In this document: one piece after another, positions 1 through 9,600 of the stretch
Layout: every line of letters starts with the position of its first letter
Position numbering within the stretch: the first letter of the stretch is position 1
NCBI GenBank assembly: GCA_002286715.1
Contig: NSJX01000091.1
Location: forward strand, 24,276-49,224
Direction of reading: 5' to 3'
Length of the DNA: 24,949 bases
Origin: Dentipellis sp. KUC8613
Lineage: Eukaryota > Basidiomycota > Agaricomycetes > Russulales > Hericiaceae
Position numbers and translations under genes: made by a program
The notes under the pieces: model-generated
Databases searched by the model: none
The model's input: only the letters and a program-made list of their open reading frames with translations
What the model was told of the DNA's origin: nothing

Positions 1-205
1 CTTATTGATCCTGATCTACTGCTAGACACTATACTTGTACATTCTGCGCGTCGATGGTAACCGGTGGCCTGTAGTTGTCGAGTTCGTATCTCGCACGATT
101 CTTCCGTCCTTGGATGACACATCTCATGCTTTGGTTAGGGCGGAATATGCCTTTCTTACCATCAATAACGAGAAGGATGAAGAAGATGCATCTGAAAAAA
201 TTTGA
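1..205 (+). pseudogene. 3' part of an unrecognised gene, cut off by element 1
   Basis: A reading frame with ordinary codon use runs from 26 to a TGA at 203-205, including RWPVVVEFVSRTILP and later AEYAFLTINN. Only the part up to about 187 is ancestral. From 188 the frame enters the inverted repeat of element 1 and gains five foreign codons (ASEKI) before the stop. The continuation of the exon lies at 3398-3538, beyond the element. Upstream, a TAG at 23-25 blocks this frame. Either ctgctag at 19-25 is an intron acceptor, or a one-base frameshift near 50-53 joins it to the protein-like frame in bases 1-52 (LIDPDLLLDTILVHSAR). I do not recognise the family, and most of the gene is outside the window. 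That it is coding is fairly likely; that it is broken at its C terminus is well supported. Confidence 0.55.
189..203 (+). repeat. Element 1 left terminal inverted repeat
   Basis: CATCTGAAAAAATTT, identical to the reverse complement of 3379-3393. It overlaps the stop codon that now ends the interrupted upstream gene. Confidence 0.75.
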
Positions 206-237
206 AATTTTATAGCTAGGGGCCCAATTATCTGGAC

Positions 238-395
238 TATAGTAGCTATGGAATCAGATGGTCAGCTATGGAAGGTTCCATAGCAGCCATAGCAGCCATA
301 GATAGACAGGTCATTCCATAGGTCCCAGTCAAGTGTTCATAGTACACATAGCATTATATATTTGATAGTCTATGCTATGGTGTCTATATGAACAA
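238..395 (+). repeat. Subterminal CATAG/CTATGG repeats, left side of element 1
   Basis: Short overlapping copies of CCATAGCAG and CTATGG fill this interval, with three tandem CCATAG units around 274-300. The same motif recurs in the same orientation at 3196-3345 near the right end. Clustered short motifs inside the terminal repeats are typical transposase-binding architecture, but that role is inferred. Confidence 0.6.
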
Positions 396-1208
396 CATAG
401 TCATGACTCAAAGTTTCAGAATTGACTGATCATCATGCTTATAATATTAGCATAATACTACATATACATGTACATGCAGGCCTGAGAGCCCAAATACAAA
501 AGGACAAGGGAGGGAAAGGTAAGAGAAATCACAGATATGCAAGACCGGGCGTGTGAGGACAGGCGCGAGAAGGGCACGTGCACCGGCGCGGGCGCGAAAG
601 AAAAAAAAAAAAAACTGTCAGCACTACAGGGCGACACGCGATGAGGGCGCGCGGGCGGTGCGACAGCATGAGACCGGCGCGACGGGCCGAAGAGGGCGGG
701 ACCCGCGCAACGAGTGCGACGGCGCGAGATCGGCGCGACGAGGTCGGCACGTCGGCGCGACGGCACGGCGGGGGCGTGCGGGCAAGAGGGTGCGGGAAAT
801 GCGCAACGAGGGCGCGCGACCCGCGAGACCGGCATGACAAGAGTGCGATGACGCGAGATTGGCGCGACAAGGGGGGCGAGACGAAAGCGTCCGCGGTGAG
901 ATGAGCGCGAGGGCACGACGGAGGCATGCGGGCACGACAGCGCGGAACGGGCGGCGCGGTGCGAAGGGCGCGACGAGGGCGTGTAGGGGCGAGATGAAGG
1001 GGGCAGTGGCCGAGACGGCGGCGGCGGCGCGACGGCAGTGAAGGTGGTGAGGGCGTGACGGGGCGACAGGGCGCGGCGGGCGCGAAGGCGGTGCGGACGG
1101 GGGGGGAAGACGGCGCGTATGGGGCGGGGGCAGCGCGTAAGGCGACGGCAGAGACAGGGGCGACGGCGCCGGCGCGAGGGGCACGCGAGAGGCGCGAAGT
1201 CGGCGTGC

Positions 1209-1272
1209 GTAGGGGCGAGACGAGGGCGCAAAGGCGGCATGTAGGGGCGAGACAAGGGCGCGAAGGCGGCGC
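1209..1272 (+). repeat. Two 32-bp tandem units
   Basis: The unit starting GTAGGGGCGAGACGAGGGCG at 1209 recurs at 1241 with about four changes. A third, degraded start follows at about 1273. Confidence 0.7.
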
Positions 1273-1380
1273 GTAGGGGCGCGTAGGCGGTGCGAAGGGT
1301 CGACGGGCGCGAAGGTGGCGCGACGGGCGAGACGAAGGGGCGACGGCAGATACGGGCGCGCGACGAGCCGAGAGGGGCGT

Positions 1381-1431
1381 GATGGGGCGAGGAGCGCGAT
1401 GGGGCGAGGAGCGCGATGGGGCGAGGAGCGC
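1381..1431 (+). repeat. Three perfect 17-bp tandem units
   Basis: GATGGGGCGAGGAGCGC occurs three times without change at 1381, 1398 and 1415. Perfect identity suggests a recent slippage or unequal-exchange expansion. Confidence 0.85.
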
Positions 1432-1599
1432 GACGGCGTGAAGAGGGCATGAGGGGCGCGACGGCGCGAAGAGGAGGGCGCGCGAGAGCGTGAACGAGGC
1501 GAGAAGCTGCGGGCGCCACGGCGCGACGAAGAGGGGGAGGGCGTGGGGCGTGGCACTGAGGTCACGGAAAGGCCGACGTCGTCAGTTATTGTGCGGGCC

Positions 1600-2214
1600 G
1601 CGATACGCTTGGGCGCGCTGCAGATGCTACGTACCTGCTACCCCTCGCCGTCTCCATGGCGATGTCGTTGTCGGCGACGCCTGCGTGCCTGCGTGTTGGT
1701 GGCCAATGGGTAACTGCGTGCGTACGCTTTGAGCGCGCTGGATGACGGGAGAAGGAGAGGGATGGCGGGAGGGAGGAAGACGAGAGCAAGAGTACAAGTG
1801 TGGCCATGGGTGTCGGGAGTTGCCGACCACCGACTTCTCCAATTCGAAAGACACGAATTGCGAGCGCAAAAAATTCATAAAAATATTGAATATAATACCA
1901 CTCACAGAAAACTGTTGTAGATCTTACGGTGTCAAAAACGAAGGGATTCTGACTCTAGCATCCCTCATAAATCATTGATATATGCCTGGATTACTGTCAG
2001 TTCTCAATCCGCTGCATTAATCGGACGGCGCGACTTGCGGTATGAGTTTCACGTCCGTCCGCATTTCATGCGTGAAGACGTCAATACTCCACCTACTTAC
2101 ATGCAATTTCGAACACATACTATGAAGAGACTATCATACATTCTCTATTATTTTCATAATTTTTAGATTAATCTCAAGGCCTGTATACCCGAATGTATCT
2201 TGTTGCTGACGCAC
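1600..2214. other. Element 1 spacer, no gene seen
   Basis: Mixed-composition sequence falling to AT-rich from about 1840. The open frames here are short and low quality. I see no coding signal. Confidence 0.5.
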
Positions 2215-2700
2215 GCTGCGGTCCGTGCGTGGGAAAGCCGGATGCCAGCGCGTTAACACCAACGCGCGTCGTCCTTCCTCCTTCTTTCCCCCATCCCCCA
2301 TCCCACATCCCAACTCTCCGCCTTTCCTCTTCTCTCATTTCCTTTCACTAACCGCGCGCCGCGCTTATAGTGAGTCTTTTCCCTCGTATAAGGATCTCTA
2401 CTAACGTGTTCTTTTCACTGTATGGCATCGTTAGGCACCCTCGCGCCCTCGCGCCATCACATCTCCCTCGCGCTCTCGCGCCCCTGCGCTACCCCATTGC
2501 GCCGAGCCTGGGTCGTCATCATCCATTTCTCGTGCGGTCGCGCTCTCATCCCCTTCTCGCACATCCGCGCCCGTCTTGCCTCATTGCGCCTGCGCGCCCT
2601 CGTCGCGCCGTTCTTGCCTCCACCCGCCCTCATCGTGCCCTTCTCGAATCATCGCGTCCTTGTCACGCCCGCCCCCTTTCGTCGTGCTCTTCTGTTGTAT
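2215..2700 (+). repeat. C-rich low-complexity array (element 1 core, second half)
   Basis: CGCGCCCTCG/CTCGCGCCC-type units give a C and pyrimidine excess on the plus strand, the mirror of the G-rich block at 540-1560. The two blocks could pair as loose inverted arms. Overlapping open frames in this region are composition artefacts. Confidence 0.7.
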
Positions 2701-3079
2701 TCTTGCCTTTGGTATGTACTCTCTATGAGTCCTTTCATTATCCCTCTTTGTTATATCTGTACCTTGTATCAAGCCAGTGGTGAGTTACTGTCTTCTCTCT
2801 CTCCTTCCTCAACTGAATTATTTTGTAGGTTTGTCATTGTTTCTTTCACAAAGGTGTGTTGTCATCCTTTTTTTGGGTGTGGATGGTAATCAATATCTAC
2901 CTTACAGACTACTCTTAGTCATGTGAAGATGTAGTTTATGGGTCTCATGCTTGGGCTTTAGGTAGCTGTAGAGTAGATGCTTGTATAGCCAGTATAGCTA
3001 TCAATGAAATGGATTTCAGTATTTTCCTTATTTGGATCTAAGGTCATAGAAACATATCATATCCTGCCTAGTGGTGATG

Positions 3080-3137
3080 CATAGTTGTCAAGGTTATTGT
3101 GTTGTATACATAGTTGTTGGGGCTGTTGTATTGTATG
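3080..3137 (+). repeat. Two 29-bp diverged tandem units
   Basis: CATAGTTGT starts both units (3080 and 3109) and TTGTGTTGTAT/TTGTATTGTAT ends them. They differ at about seven positions. They lie in the AT-rich right part of element 1. Confidence 0.55.
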
Positions 3138-3195
3138 CATAGAACATATAGTGTATGAGGCTTCTTGAATACCCAGAGCAATCATAGTATAATAC

Positions 3196-3345
3196 ATAGT
3201 TCCATAGCAGCCATAGCAAGGTACCTTCTTTCATAGCAGCCATAGCTGAGGGACCTACTCCCATAGCACCCATAGCACTATCATAGCTTCAAGGGGAGAG
3301 TCTATAGCCTATCAACATAGAAACCTTGCTATGGGTCTATGGAAA
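3196..3345 (+). repeat. Subterminal CATAGCAGCCATAGC repeats, right side of element 1
   Basis: CCATAGCAGCCATAGC at about 3203, a second copy near 3231, then CCATAGCACCCATAGCA near 3261 and further CATAG copies. The orientation is the same as the left-side cluster at 238-395. Confidence 0.6.
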
Positions 3346-3378
3346 CTATACAGGTTATGAAGTGCTGTATAGTAAGGG

Positions 3379-3393
3379 AAATTTTTTCAGATG
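3379..3393 (-). repeat. Element 1 right terminal inverted repeat
   Basis: Perfect 15-bp reverse complement of 189-203. Just outside, after one base, is the GAT at 3395-3397 that matches the left flank at 185-187. Confidence 0.75.
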
Positions 3394-3394
3394 T

Positions 3395-3538
3395 GATAAT
3401 CAGCGAAAGCTTCGAGTGCCGCCTCGGTTTGAAGGTCGCTCTCGTCGGGATGTCGTGTCAGAAATGGACGACCGATCACGTGTCAAGCCTACGTGGCAGA
3501 TTCGGAATATCAAGAAGGGAGGTAAAAAGGGTTTCTAA
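3395..3538 (+). pseudogene. Detached C-terminal end of the gene interrupted by element 1
   Basis: From the GAT at 3395 the frame reads DNQRKLRVPPRFEGRS, then a basic tail ending KKGGKKGF and a TAA at 3536-3538. It has the same phase as the frame ending at 187, because the element plus one GAT is 3210 bp, a multiple of three. Removing it fuses NEKDEED to NQRKLRV without a break. Basic, Gly/Lys-rich C-terminal tails are common in RNA- or ribosome-associated proteins, but I do not recognise the family. It now lacks its own promoter and is probably not translated as part of the upstream protein. Confidence 0.55.
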
Positions 3539-4391
3539 ATCTAGTCCGTGGCTTTGTATAGTATGTATGTAAATTGAGACTATATTATAAGGATTTCGTG
3601 TTTATGTCCCAGTCCAAAACAAGTTTTGGGCGTGACACCGCCCTTGTCACAAGGTGGGATGTCGTTGACCGTATCTTGGCTCTACTTTGAGCACGGGACG
3701 CGGCGCAAATTGGTGACGACAGGTGGTTGTACCCCGTTGTCAGTTCAAGCAGTGTATGCTCTACGGCGGCTTCCTCATCACTGTGATGGGAAACCGCCAC
3801 GGGTTGGGCCAACCCTTGTGAGGGGTCAGGCCCTAGGCCGCCGGGCATGGTGTCCGGCAAGTTGGGAGTCGACGCGCTCACCATTGTTTGGTGTTGTTGC
3901 TTGTCATTGCCCTTTTGGGATTGCAGTGCCTCGTCGTCGTGATGGTCGACGAGTGCGGGGCAATTAACGTGGAGAGGGGGATCAAAGAGAAGCGCACCTT
4001 GTTAATGAAAATTTTCCTTATGGGGTAACGACCATGCTTCTTTTTGATGACCAGAACTCTTGACGTTCTGAAGGTGTAAAAAAGTGTAATGGGTGCAGGG
4101 GAGAGTAGTTTAACAACCTCTTACTCATACGAGCACAATACACCGGACTCGGTTATTATTGAGTTCCAGGGTACGGTGTGCAGGGGGTACAAGCAAGATA
4201 GGTCGAGCACGCCAAGTGCGCGCTCGCTGATTAAGTAGTCATCGGCCATCTGATTCGGAGATGGCTGGATTAAGTAAAAGCGGGAGTCCGATATGTCCGT
4301 TCCGAAGCCGAAGGCACGTAAGCGTAATCGTTCGTACGTAATACTACCGTACGCGTTACAAATCGGCAGCGACGTAGATGCAATATTGTGC
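3539..4391. other. Intergenic, no gene seen
   Basis: No convincing gene. Open frames at 3585-3967 on both strands overlap each other and show no family signal. A small hairpin, GTGACA...TGTCAC, lies near 3630-3648. The end nearest 4392 is presumably the 3' UTR and terminator of NUF2. Confidence 0.45.
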
Positions 4392-6184
4392 CTACACTGC
4401 TGAAACGTGCATGCCCAGCTTGTTTGCCAATGTTTCCATATAAACCTCTGTAAACAGTCTATTAGCTCAGAGACCCACTAACAATCAGAAGCACGATACC
4501 AGTTTCATGTCTGAGTCCCCAATATTCAACGAGAAGTTCGTTTATTTCTGCTTCGCTCCGTCTGAGGTGATCAGTCATCTGAAAGCGACATTGAATCCAC
4601 AGATGGCAAAGTTAAAGGTTTGGAAGTTCACATTAGCAAATGAGGACACTAGCCTTGCCATCAATCTCATCCGCTTCCCTACGAAGCTCTTCGACCTGTT
4701 TGTCATTGTCTCTGCGCTCTAGTGACATCGCTTCGTATTCCTGTTGCAGATGCTCTATCGTCTGCTGGCTCGCAAGGCGTTTTTCCTCCACATGACGTTG
4801 GGCACGTTCCAATTTCTCGTATGCATTTGACAGTTGTTTGCACACGCGCTGGCAGATAGATTGTAAGCACAACGGGCTGATCAACAGAACCGAGGGGTTT
4901 ACGAACTTCGCGTCTCATCTCCAGCTCGGTCCGTTCAATCTTCTTCTCGTCCAGATGATCTTTGGTATCCCCGAGCTCTTTCCGAGACGTCTCTAGTGCT
5001 CGGACTTCTTTTTCAATGATTTGTAATTGTTCAACGCAGGTCCGTATATCCTGAATATGCAAGTAGTCAGTGTAACCTTTCTACAACTAACGACAAAGGA
5101 ATTTACTTTCTCAATATTCAGGAGGGCCGAGACCTTGGCTTGAAGATCGCGCATTTTTGTCTCTTGGGCGGCGAGTGCCCTTTTGTCTTCACTGGCTGTG
5201 GCCCCCATAGTTGTAATTGTGCGCTTTATTCGCTCCGGTGACTGAACAATACGTGATCTGGTCCGATTTAATGTGTCACTCGCCAGCGCTGTGTCAGAGT
5301 TCAAGCCTTCCTATAGATATGCCGTATCTTTTGAAGTAGCAGCGAATAAGAGAATTTACGGTTTCACAAACCTTCCGTTGCAATAATGATGACTTCTCCG
5401 CCTTGAGAGATTCAATGTCTTTCAGCAGGATAACTTGGTTTTCTTTGGTGGCGACTAAATGTGCAGTGATGGCCGCATTCTCTCTCCGCAGCTCCTCGCT
5501 CTTCGGCTCATCCTGAGCTCTTCGAGCCCTGAGGACAAGGACTTGAGATCAAGCTGACAATGATGACATATGGAAACATTACTTTATCTCTAAAACCTTG
5601 CGCTGGATATCGGCCAGATCCTTCTCCGCTTGCGCTCGCTCGTCATTCAAAGAGGCTGACTTTTCTCGAAGTGACATAACGAATGGAATGCACTGCTCCG
5701 AGAACCTGATGAAGTTGATGAACGCGGAAAGAATTGAACGTGTGCGCTCGCGCTCAGGGAAGCATAGGTCCTTGGCACTGAAATCGTGAACTTTGGCAAC
5801 ATTTGCGAAACGGGTACTATGGTAGGTCTGTTATATACGTCAGACATAGGCTAAGGGTTACACACATGTGATAGATGATGAGGTTCAGACTAAGACTGCT
5901 CGAATATATGTCCTGCAGCACTGTGAGAGCGATATTGAAGAACGCGTCATAGCACGCACGGGTATAGTCTCGTCAAGAGAAGCAATGGCAGCTTCAAGCA
6001 GTTCATCCAAGTCCTCTCGAGCAACGCCGGTGACCTGTTGGACGCAGGATGTGTAAACCGTCATGACGAAGTCTGGGTTTGGTTTCGCGAGCTGTTGGGA
6101 GGTAACTTCGAGGCCCCAGCTCTTCAAGGAGGAAATTATCTCCGGAAATTCCATGGACGGATACCAGTATTTCTTGTTTTCCAT
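4392..6184 (-). CDS. NUF2: Kinetochore protein Nuf2 (NDC80 complex)
   Basis: Nuf2 pairs with Ndc80 in the kinetochore complex that binds spindle microtubules. Proposed exons, in transcript order: 6184-5960, 5912-5866, 5816-5583, 5528-5372, 5310-5107, 5050-4907, 4848-4654 (or to 4648), 4578-4500, 4447-4392, giving 446-448 aa, the usual family length. The N-terminal calponin-homology-like domain (about residues 5-150) opens with YWYPSMEFPEIISSLKSWGL and continues through SLNLIIYHITRFANVAKVHDF-like sequence and SAFINFIRFSEQC. The rest is heptad-like coiled coil ending in HLRRSEAEINELL, EYWGLRHE and METLANKLGM, typical of the family. Introns are 47-75 nt. The intron after 4654 needs either a GC donor (AAG|GCTAGT) or a weak GTCCTC donor. 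The donor GTTCGT at 4906 is unusual. The start is the first ATG of a frame that matches the family N terminus. Divergent from the RecQ gene. Confidence 0.9.
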
Positions 6185-6269
6185 GATTGTAAGGAAAGTA
6201 GGAGAGAACCCCGTTCACTGGTCAGGACTAGGGTCTAGTAGAGAGTTGAGTTCGTTGATTTATTTAAAG

Positions 6270-6275
6270 ACGCGT
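6270..6275. promoter_or_regulatory. MCB-like ACGCGT box, copy 1
   Basis: Perfect palindromic ACGCGT, 86 bp upstream of the NUF2 start. Confidence 0.5.
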
Positions 6276-6297
6276 CGGTCATGTGCGCTTTCAGTGA

Positions 6298-6303
6298 ACG
6301 CGT
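6298..6303. promoter_or_regulatory. MCB-like ACGCGT box, copy 2
   Basis: Second perfect ACGCGT, 28 bp from the first copy and followed by CGCGAGCGGGCGCC, a GC-rich stretch that also resembles E2F-type sites. Confidence 0.5.
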
Positions 6304-6620
6304 CGCGAGCGGGCGCCTAAAGGCCTCGCCGAGTCCACAACGCAGCCACCTCAGGTCTTCATTGTTGCTTGCCCATGTCTCAACCCAAGAACAACCTCGA
6401 TGCCCTGAAACACAGAGCGAAGAATACTCTGATCTCTACTTCTTCATTTCCGCATCTGCAGACTATTCCTTCTCGCAAGGTCTGACATAGCTTTGTCTCA
6501 ATGCTCAGCATCTTGACCTTCTTTACAGGCCTCAAAGTTCAAACCAGGGAAAGTAATTGCACCTAACAGCGCTGCAGGTATTTCTTTCTTCCTTTCATCG
6601 ACAATTGAACAACGTCTTCC

Positions 6621-9600
6621 ATGTTAAACGCCGCACCGTCAGTCTATCAAGTCTCTGCTGCCACAACGTTGACCTTTTCAACACCGACAGACGGAACGGC
6701 CAAACCTCTACTACCACAATCTGCACCTGCACGTCCTGCCAAAAGGCTAGAATGTACCGACGCCTGCTCATCGGATTCCACGCCGTCAAGTCCAACGGGT
6801 CTTCCACTCAAGCGGACGTCGTCTGAAACCGCATTTCCTTCCAACCGCTCTGCCAATCTCAAACGTCAGAGGTTGTCCGAAGAACCTGACAAGGAGAATT
6901 TCTATCGCTCAGAGCTTAAGGGAAAAGGAAAGTCTATAGTCGACACCCTAAGTGCTGTTTCCGAGCCCATCGAAGAGGACGCTGCATATGCTCCGTCTGC
7001 ATCTAGAGTCGCCTTCAACATGACAACACCTACGCCAAATGCATATCAGGGACATCATGGTTACACTAGCCAAATAACCACGCGAGTCTCGTCGTTTCCT
7101 CGTGGGGATCACAGTGATCTGAAACATGTACGCTGTCGAGTTATTTCTGAACTTTCTGCCGTTTACTCGACATACAGAAATTGTTGGAGGACCTTCGTTC
7201 CTTATATGAATATAATCACGACAAAGGAGAAGAAGCTAGGAGAGACCGAAGAGACTTCACGCTTGGCAGAGAGACGAAGAAGGACATCTACATAATTGAG
7301 CACCTTATGTACGCAGGATCCCTATTCCAGATGTCAGATGAACTCATCCCTTTACTAGCCACCTTCTCGATGATCGAAGCGACGCTATCAGATGTGAGAT
7401 TGCACTTCGTGATATTGCCATCCACCCACCGACTCTACCCCCCCTTGCGCAATGTCTGGAGCCAGAACATGGAATGTTTAAGGCAGCCACTGCAAGTCCT
7501 ACTGTGTACCGACATACATCGGCGGACAATGAAGCATCTTATGCAACAATGCTAGCCTCTGAACAAGGAAGGTCTGCAAGAGTCGATGATCCGCCTGTTT
7601 CCTCTGTGGAGGCTAAAGCCAGTGATGCTCTCGAGTCTGCCGGGGCTCGGAGTGTCAAGGCAGTCGAGGGTGCGGTTCCTGATAGTGATGCGGACCTCTG
7701 GGACCAGCTCTCTGACCATGGTCATGGACATGACGAGGGCGAAAATTACCACGCCGCCGATAGGTTCGCTGGAAACCTTGAAATCGAACACCGCGAGTCG
7801 ATGGTCACCTACGACGAGGCCCTCCTTCCGACACGTAGTCCGATACCCGAGGTCCACAATGCATGTGCTCCTAGTTTTAGCATCCCTCTAGACCCCCAGC
7901 GTAGCCCTTTCTTCGCAGAAGTCGAGGAGAAGCTCACAAGAGTGTTTGGCCTCAGAGATTTCCGTACCAATCAGTTGGCTGCCATCATCGCTACCTTGTC
8001 GGGACAAGACGTTTTGGTGTTAATGCCTACAGGAGGCGGGAAAAGTCTTTGTTATCAGGTTCCTGCTTTATGCCGCGGCAAGAAGAAGAGGGGTGTAACT
8101 TTCGTCGTTTCTCCGCTCATTGCCTTGATGCATGACCAAGTCCAGCAATTGCAGCTGAAGCATGTAGATGCCCAGTTATTCACTGGTGAACAGGATACGA
8201 GCGATCGAGAGATGCTGAGCAGTCGTTTATTGGGCACGGGAGAGAAGCCCACAATAGTCTACATCACTCCAGAGAAGCTCCATTCGAGTAGTCAGATGAC
8301 TCGTATTTTGCAGTTTCTGTATTCCAGAGGAGAGCTCGCGAGATTTGTTATCGACGAAGCACATCTTATCTCCTCATGGGGCCGTGACTTCCGTGAGTCG
8401 GTGCGTACTTCCTAGCATGCGAGCGTTGCTGGTCCTGACCAGTTTTACAGTATGTTTCACTGCGAGATTTGCGCCGAGACTATGCGGATGTTCCCATCAT
8501 GGCCCTCACTGCGACGGCGACTAGAGAGCAGCAACGGGATATCATCACGGGGCTTGGCTTGCGGGACTACCTACTCCTGACCCAATCTTTCAACCGCTCA
8601 AATCTTCATTACGCAATTCAAAAAAAGCCGCCAAGAACGGTTGATTTTGTTCACAAGTGGATCATGGATAAACACCCTCAGGAGACAGGCATCATCTATT
8701 GTGGTGGTCGGGACAAATGCGAAAAAGTGGCAAAGCAACTAAGGGATCTCGGTTTGACCGCGAAGCATTTTCATGCCGAGATAGATCCGCAGGACAAGAT
8801 GAGGACCATGGAGGATTGGAAAAGTGGCCGCTGCAAGATCATTGTTGCTACGGTAGAGTCGACGCCCGCCATCGTGTCTCCATTATCCTGAAGACGATTT
8901 CTTCAGATTGCATTTGGAATGGGCATTGACAAGGCTGATGGTGAGTTTGGCTTTTGTTCACACGGTCTACGTTTCGTTGACCGAACTCCCAGTCCGATTC
9001 GTGATACACCATGACATGCCATCCTCCCTTGCAGGGTAAGGTCTTCGGATTCGCAAAGAGCAGTGTCTATCCCCTGACCCACTAGCTACAGATATAATCA
9101 GGAAACAGGGAGAGCCGGACGCGACGGAAAACCTTCAGATTGCCTTCTTCGTAAGTGTGTCTATGCTTCTACGGTTGCGTGCCCTTATAGGATTTTTCCA
9201 AGTATATGCATTCGGCGATTACACTTGGCAGCTCGACCGTATTCGAAAGGATGAAGGTCTGTCAGAAGAAAACAAGCTTCGTCAATCTCGAGATCTCGAT
9301 GACATGAACCACTTTTGTACCAACACCATTGATTGTCGCCGGACTCAGCTCCTCAGCATCTTTCATGAGACGTTCGATCCATCTGCATGCCATGGGACGT
9401 GCGATAACTGCACAACTCCCGGGCATATGGTTGAAGAGGACGTAACCACTATCGCCTCACACTTGGTCGAAATGTTCGAATCTGCTCAAGCACTGGGAAT
9501 CAAGATCACGAAACCGATGGGAGTGGATGTATACCGCGGCTCAAGAAAGAAGGATTTGCTGAACAAACACTTCGACCGCCTGACTCATTTCGGAGTGGGC

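Larger units (their letters stand above)
540..1560 (+). repeat. G-rich low-complexity array (element 1 core, first half)
   Basis: About 1 kb made almost entirely of G, C and scattered A in GGCGCGACG-, GGGGCGAGA- and GCGAAGGCGG-like units, with strong G over C and purine excess on the plus strand. The stop-poor composition opens long frames on both strands, all Arg/Ala/Pro-rich and without domains. It contains real tandem repeats at 1209-1272 and 1381-1431. Confidence 0.8.
188..3394. mobile_element. Element 1: 3.2-kb inverted-repeat element with GC-rich core, GAT target duplication
   Basis: The ends are inverted repeats. CATCTGAAAAAATTT at 189-203 is perfectly matched by its reverse complement at 3379-3393. 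Adding one outer base on each side (G left, A as read from the right end) puts GAT immediately outside both borders, at 185-187 and 3395-3397. Removing 188-3394 plus one GAT joins two halves of an open frame in phase. Inside are CCATAGCAG-type subterminal repeats on both sides, a G-rich block (about 540-1560), a mixed spacer and a C-rich block (about 2215-2700). No transposase or other credible protein was found, so it looks non-autonomous. A 3-bp duplication is known for CACTA/EnSpm and PIF/Harbinger elements, but the terminal bases match neither clearly. Superfamily is unassigned. Confidence 0.7.
6185..6620. promoter_or_regulatory. Divergent promoter NUF2 / RecQ
   Basis: These 436 bp separate the start codons of two outward-facing genes. 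Two ACGCGT hexamers lie at 6270-6275 and 6298-6303. In other fungi this is the MCB site bound by MBF-type factors at the G1/S transition. Control of both genes is inferred from position. Confidence 0.6.

Noticed and set aside
238..395. CRISPR-like array of CCATAG repeats
   Set aside because: Repeats are too short and irregular, there are no spacers of constant length, and the genome is eukaryotic.
458..1565. Long minus-strand open frames (313 and 353 aa) and several plus-strand ones
   Set aside because: They overlap on both strands inside a G-rich, stop-poor array and encode only Arg/Ala/Pro/Ser-rich sequence with no domain or splice structure.
2370..2889. Two overlapping plus-strand frames of 137 and 155 aa
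   Set aside because: They lie in the C-rich half of the element 1 core and have no recognisable content.
3585..3967. Overlapping frames on both strands, considered as a gene or LTR remnant
   Set aside because: No homology signal, no polymerase motifs, and no paired LTR elsewhere in the window.
5817..5865. GTAACC donor in NUF2 two codons later than chosen
   Set aside because: It leaves the wrong phase; the GTGTGT donor gives the conserved YHITRFA junction.
9151..9190. A 40-nt intron in the RecQ gene ending at 9190
   Set aside because: The AG at 9202 gives a normal 52-nt intron and the expected SDCLL-L-YAF spacing; the shorter version adds residues that do not fit.
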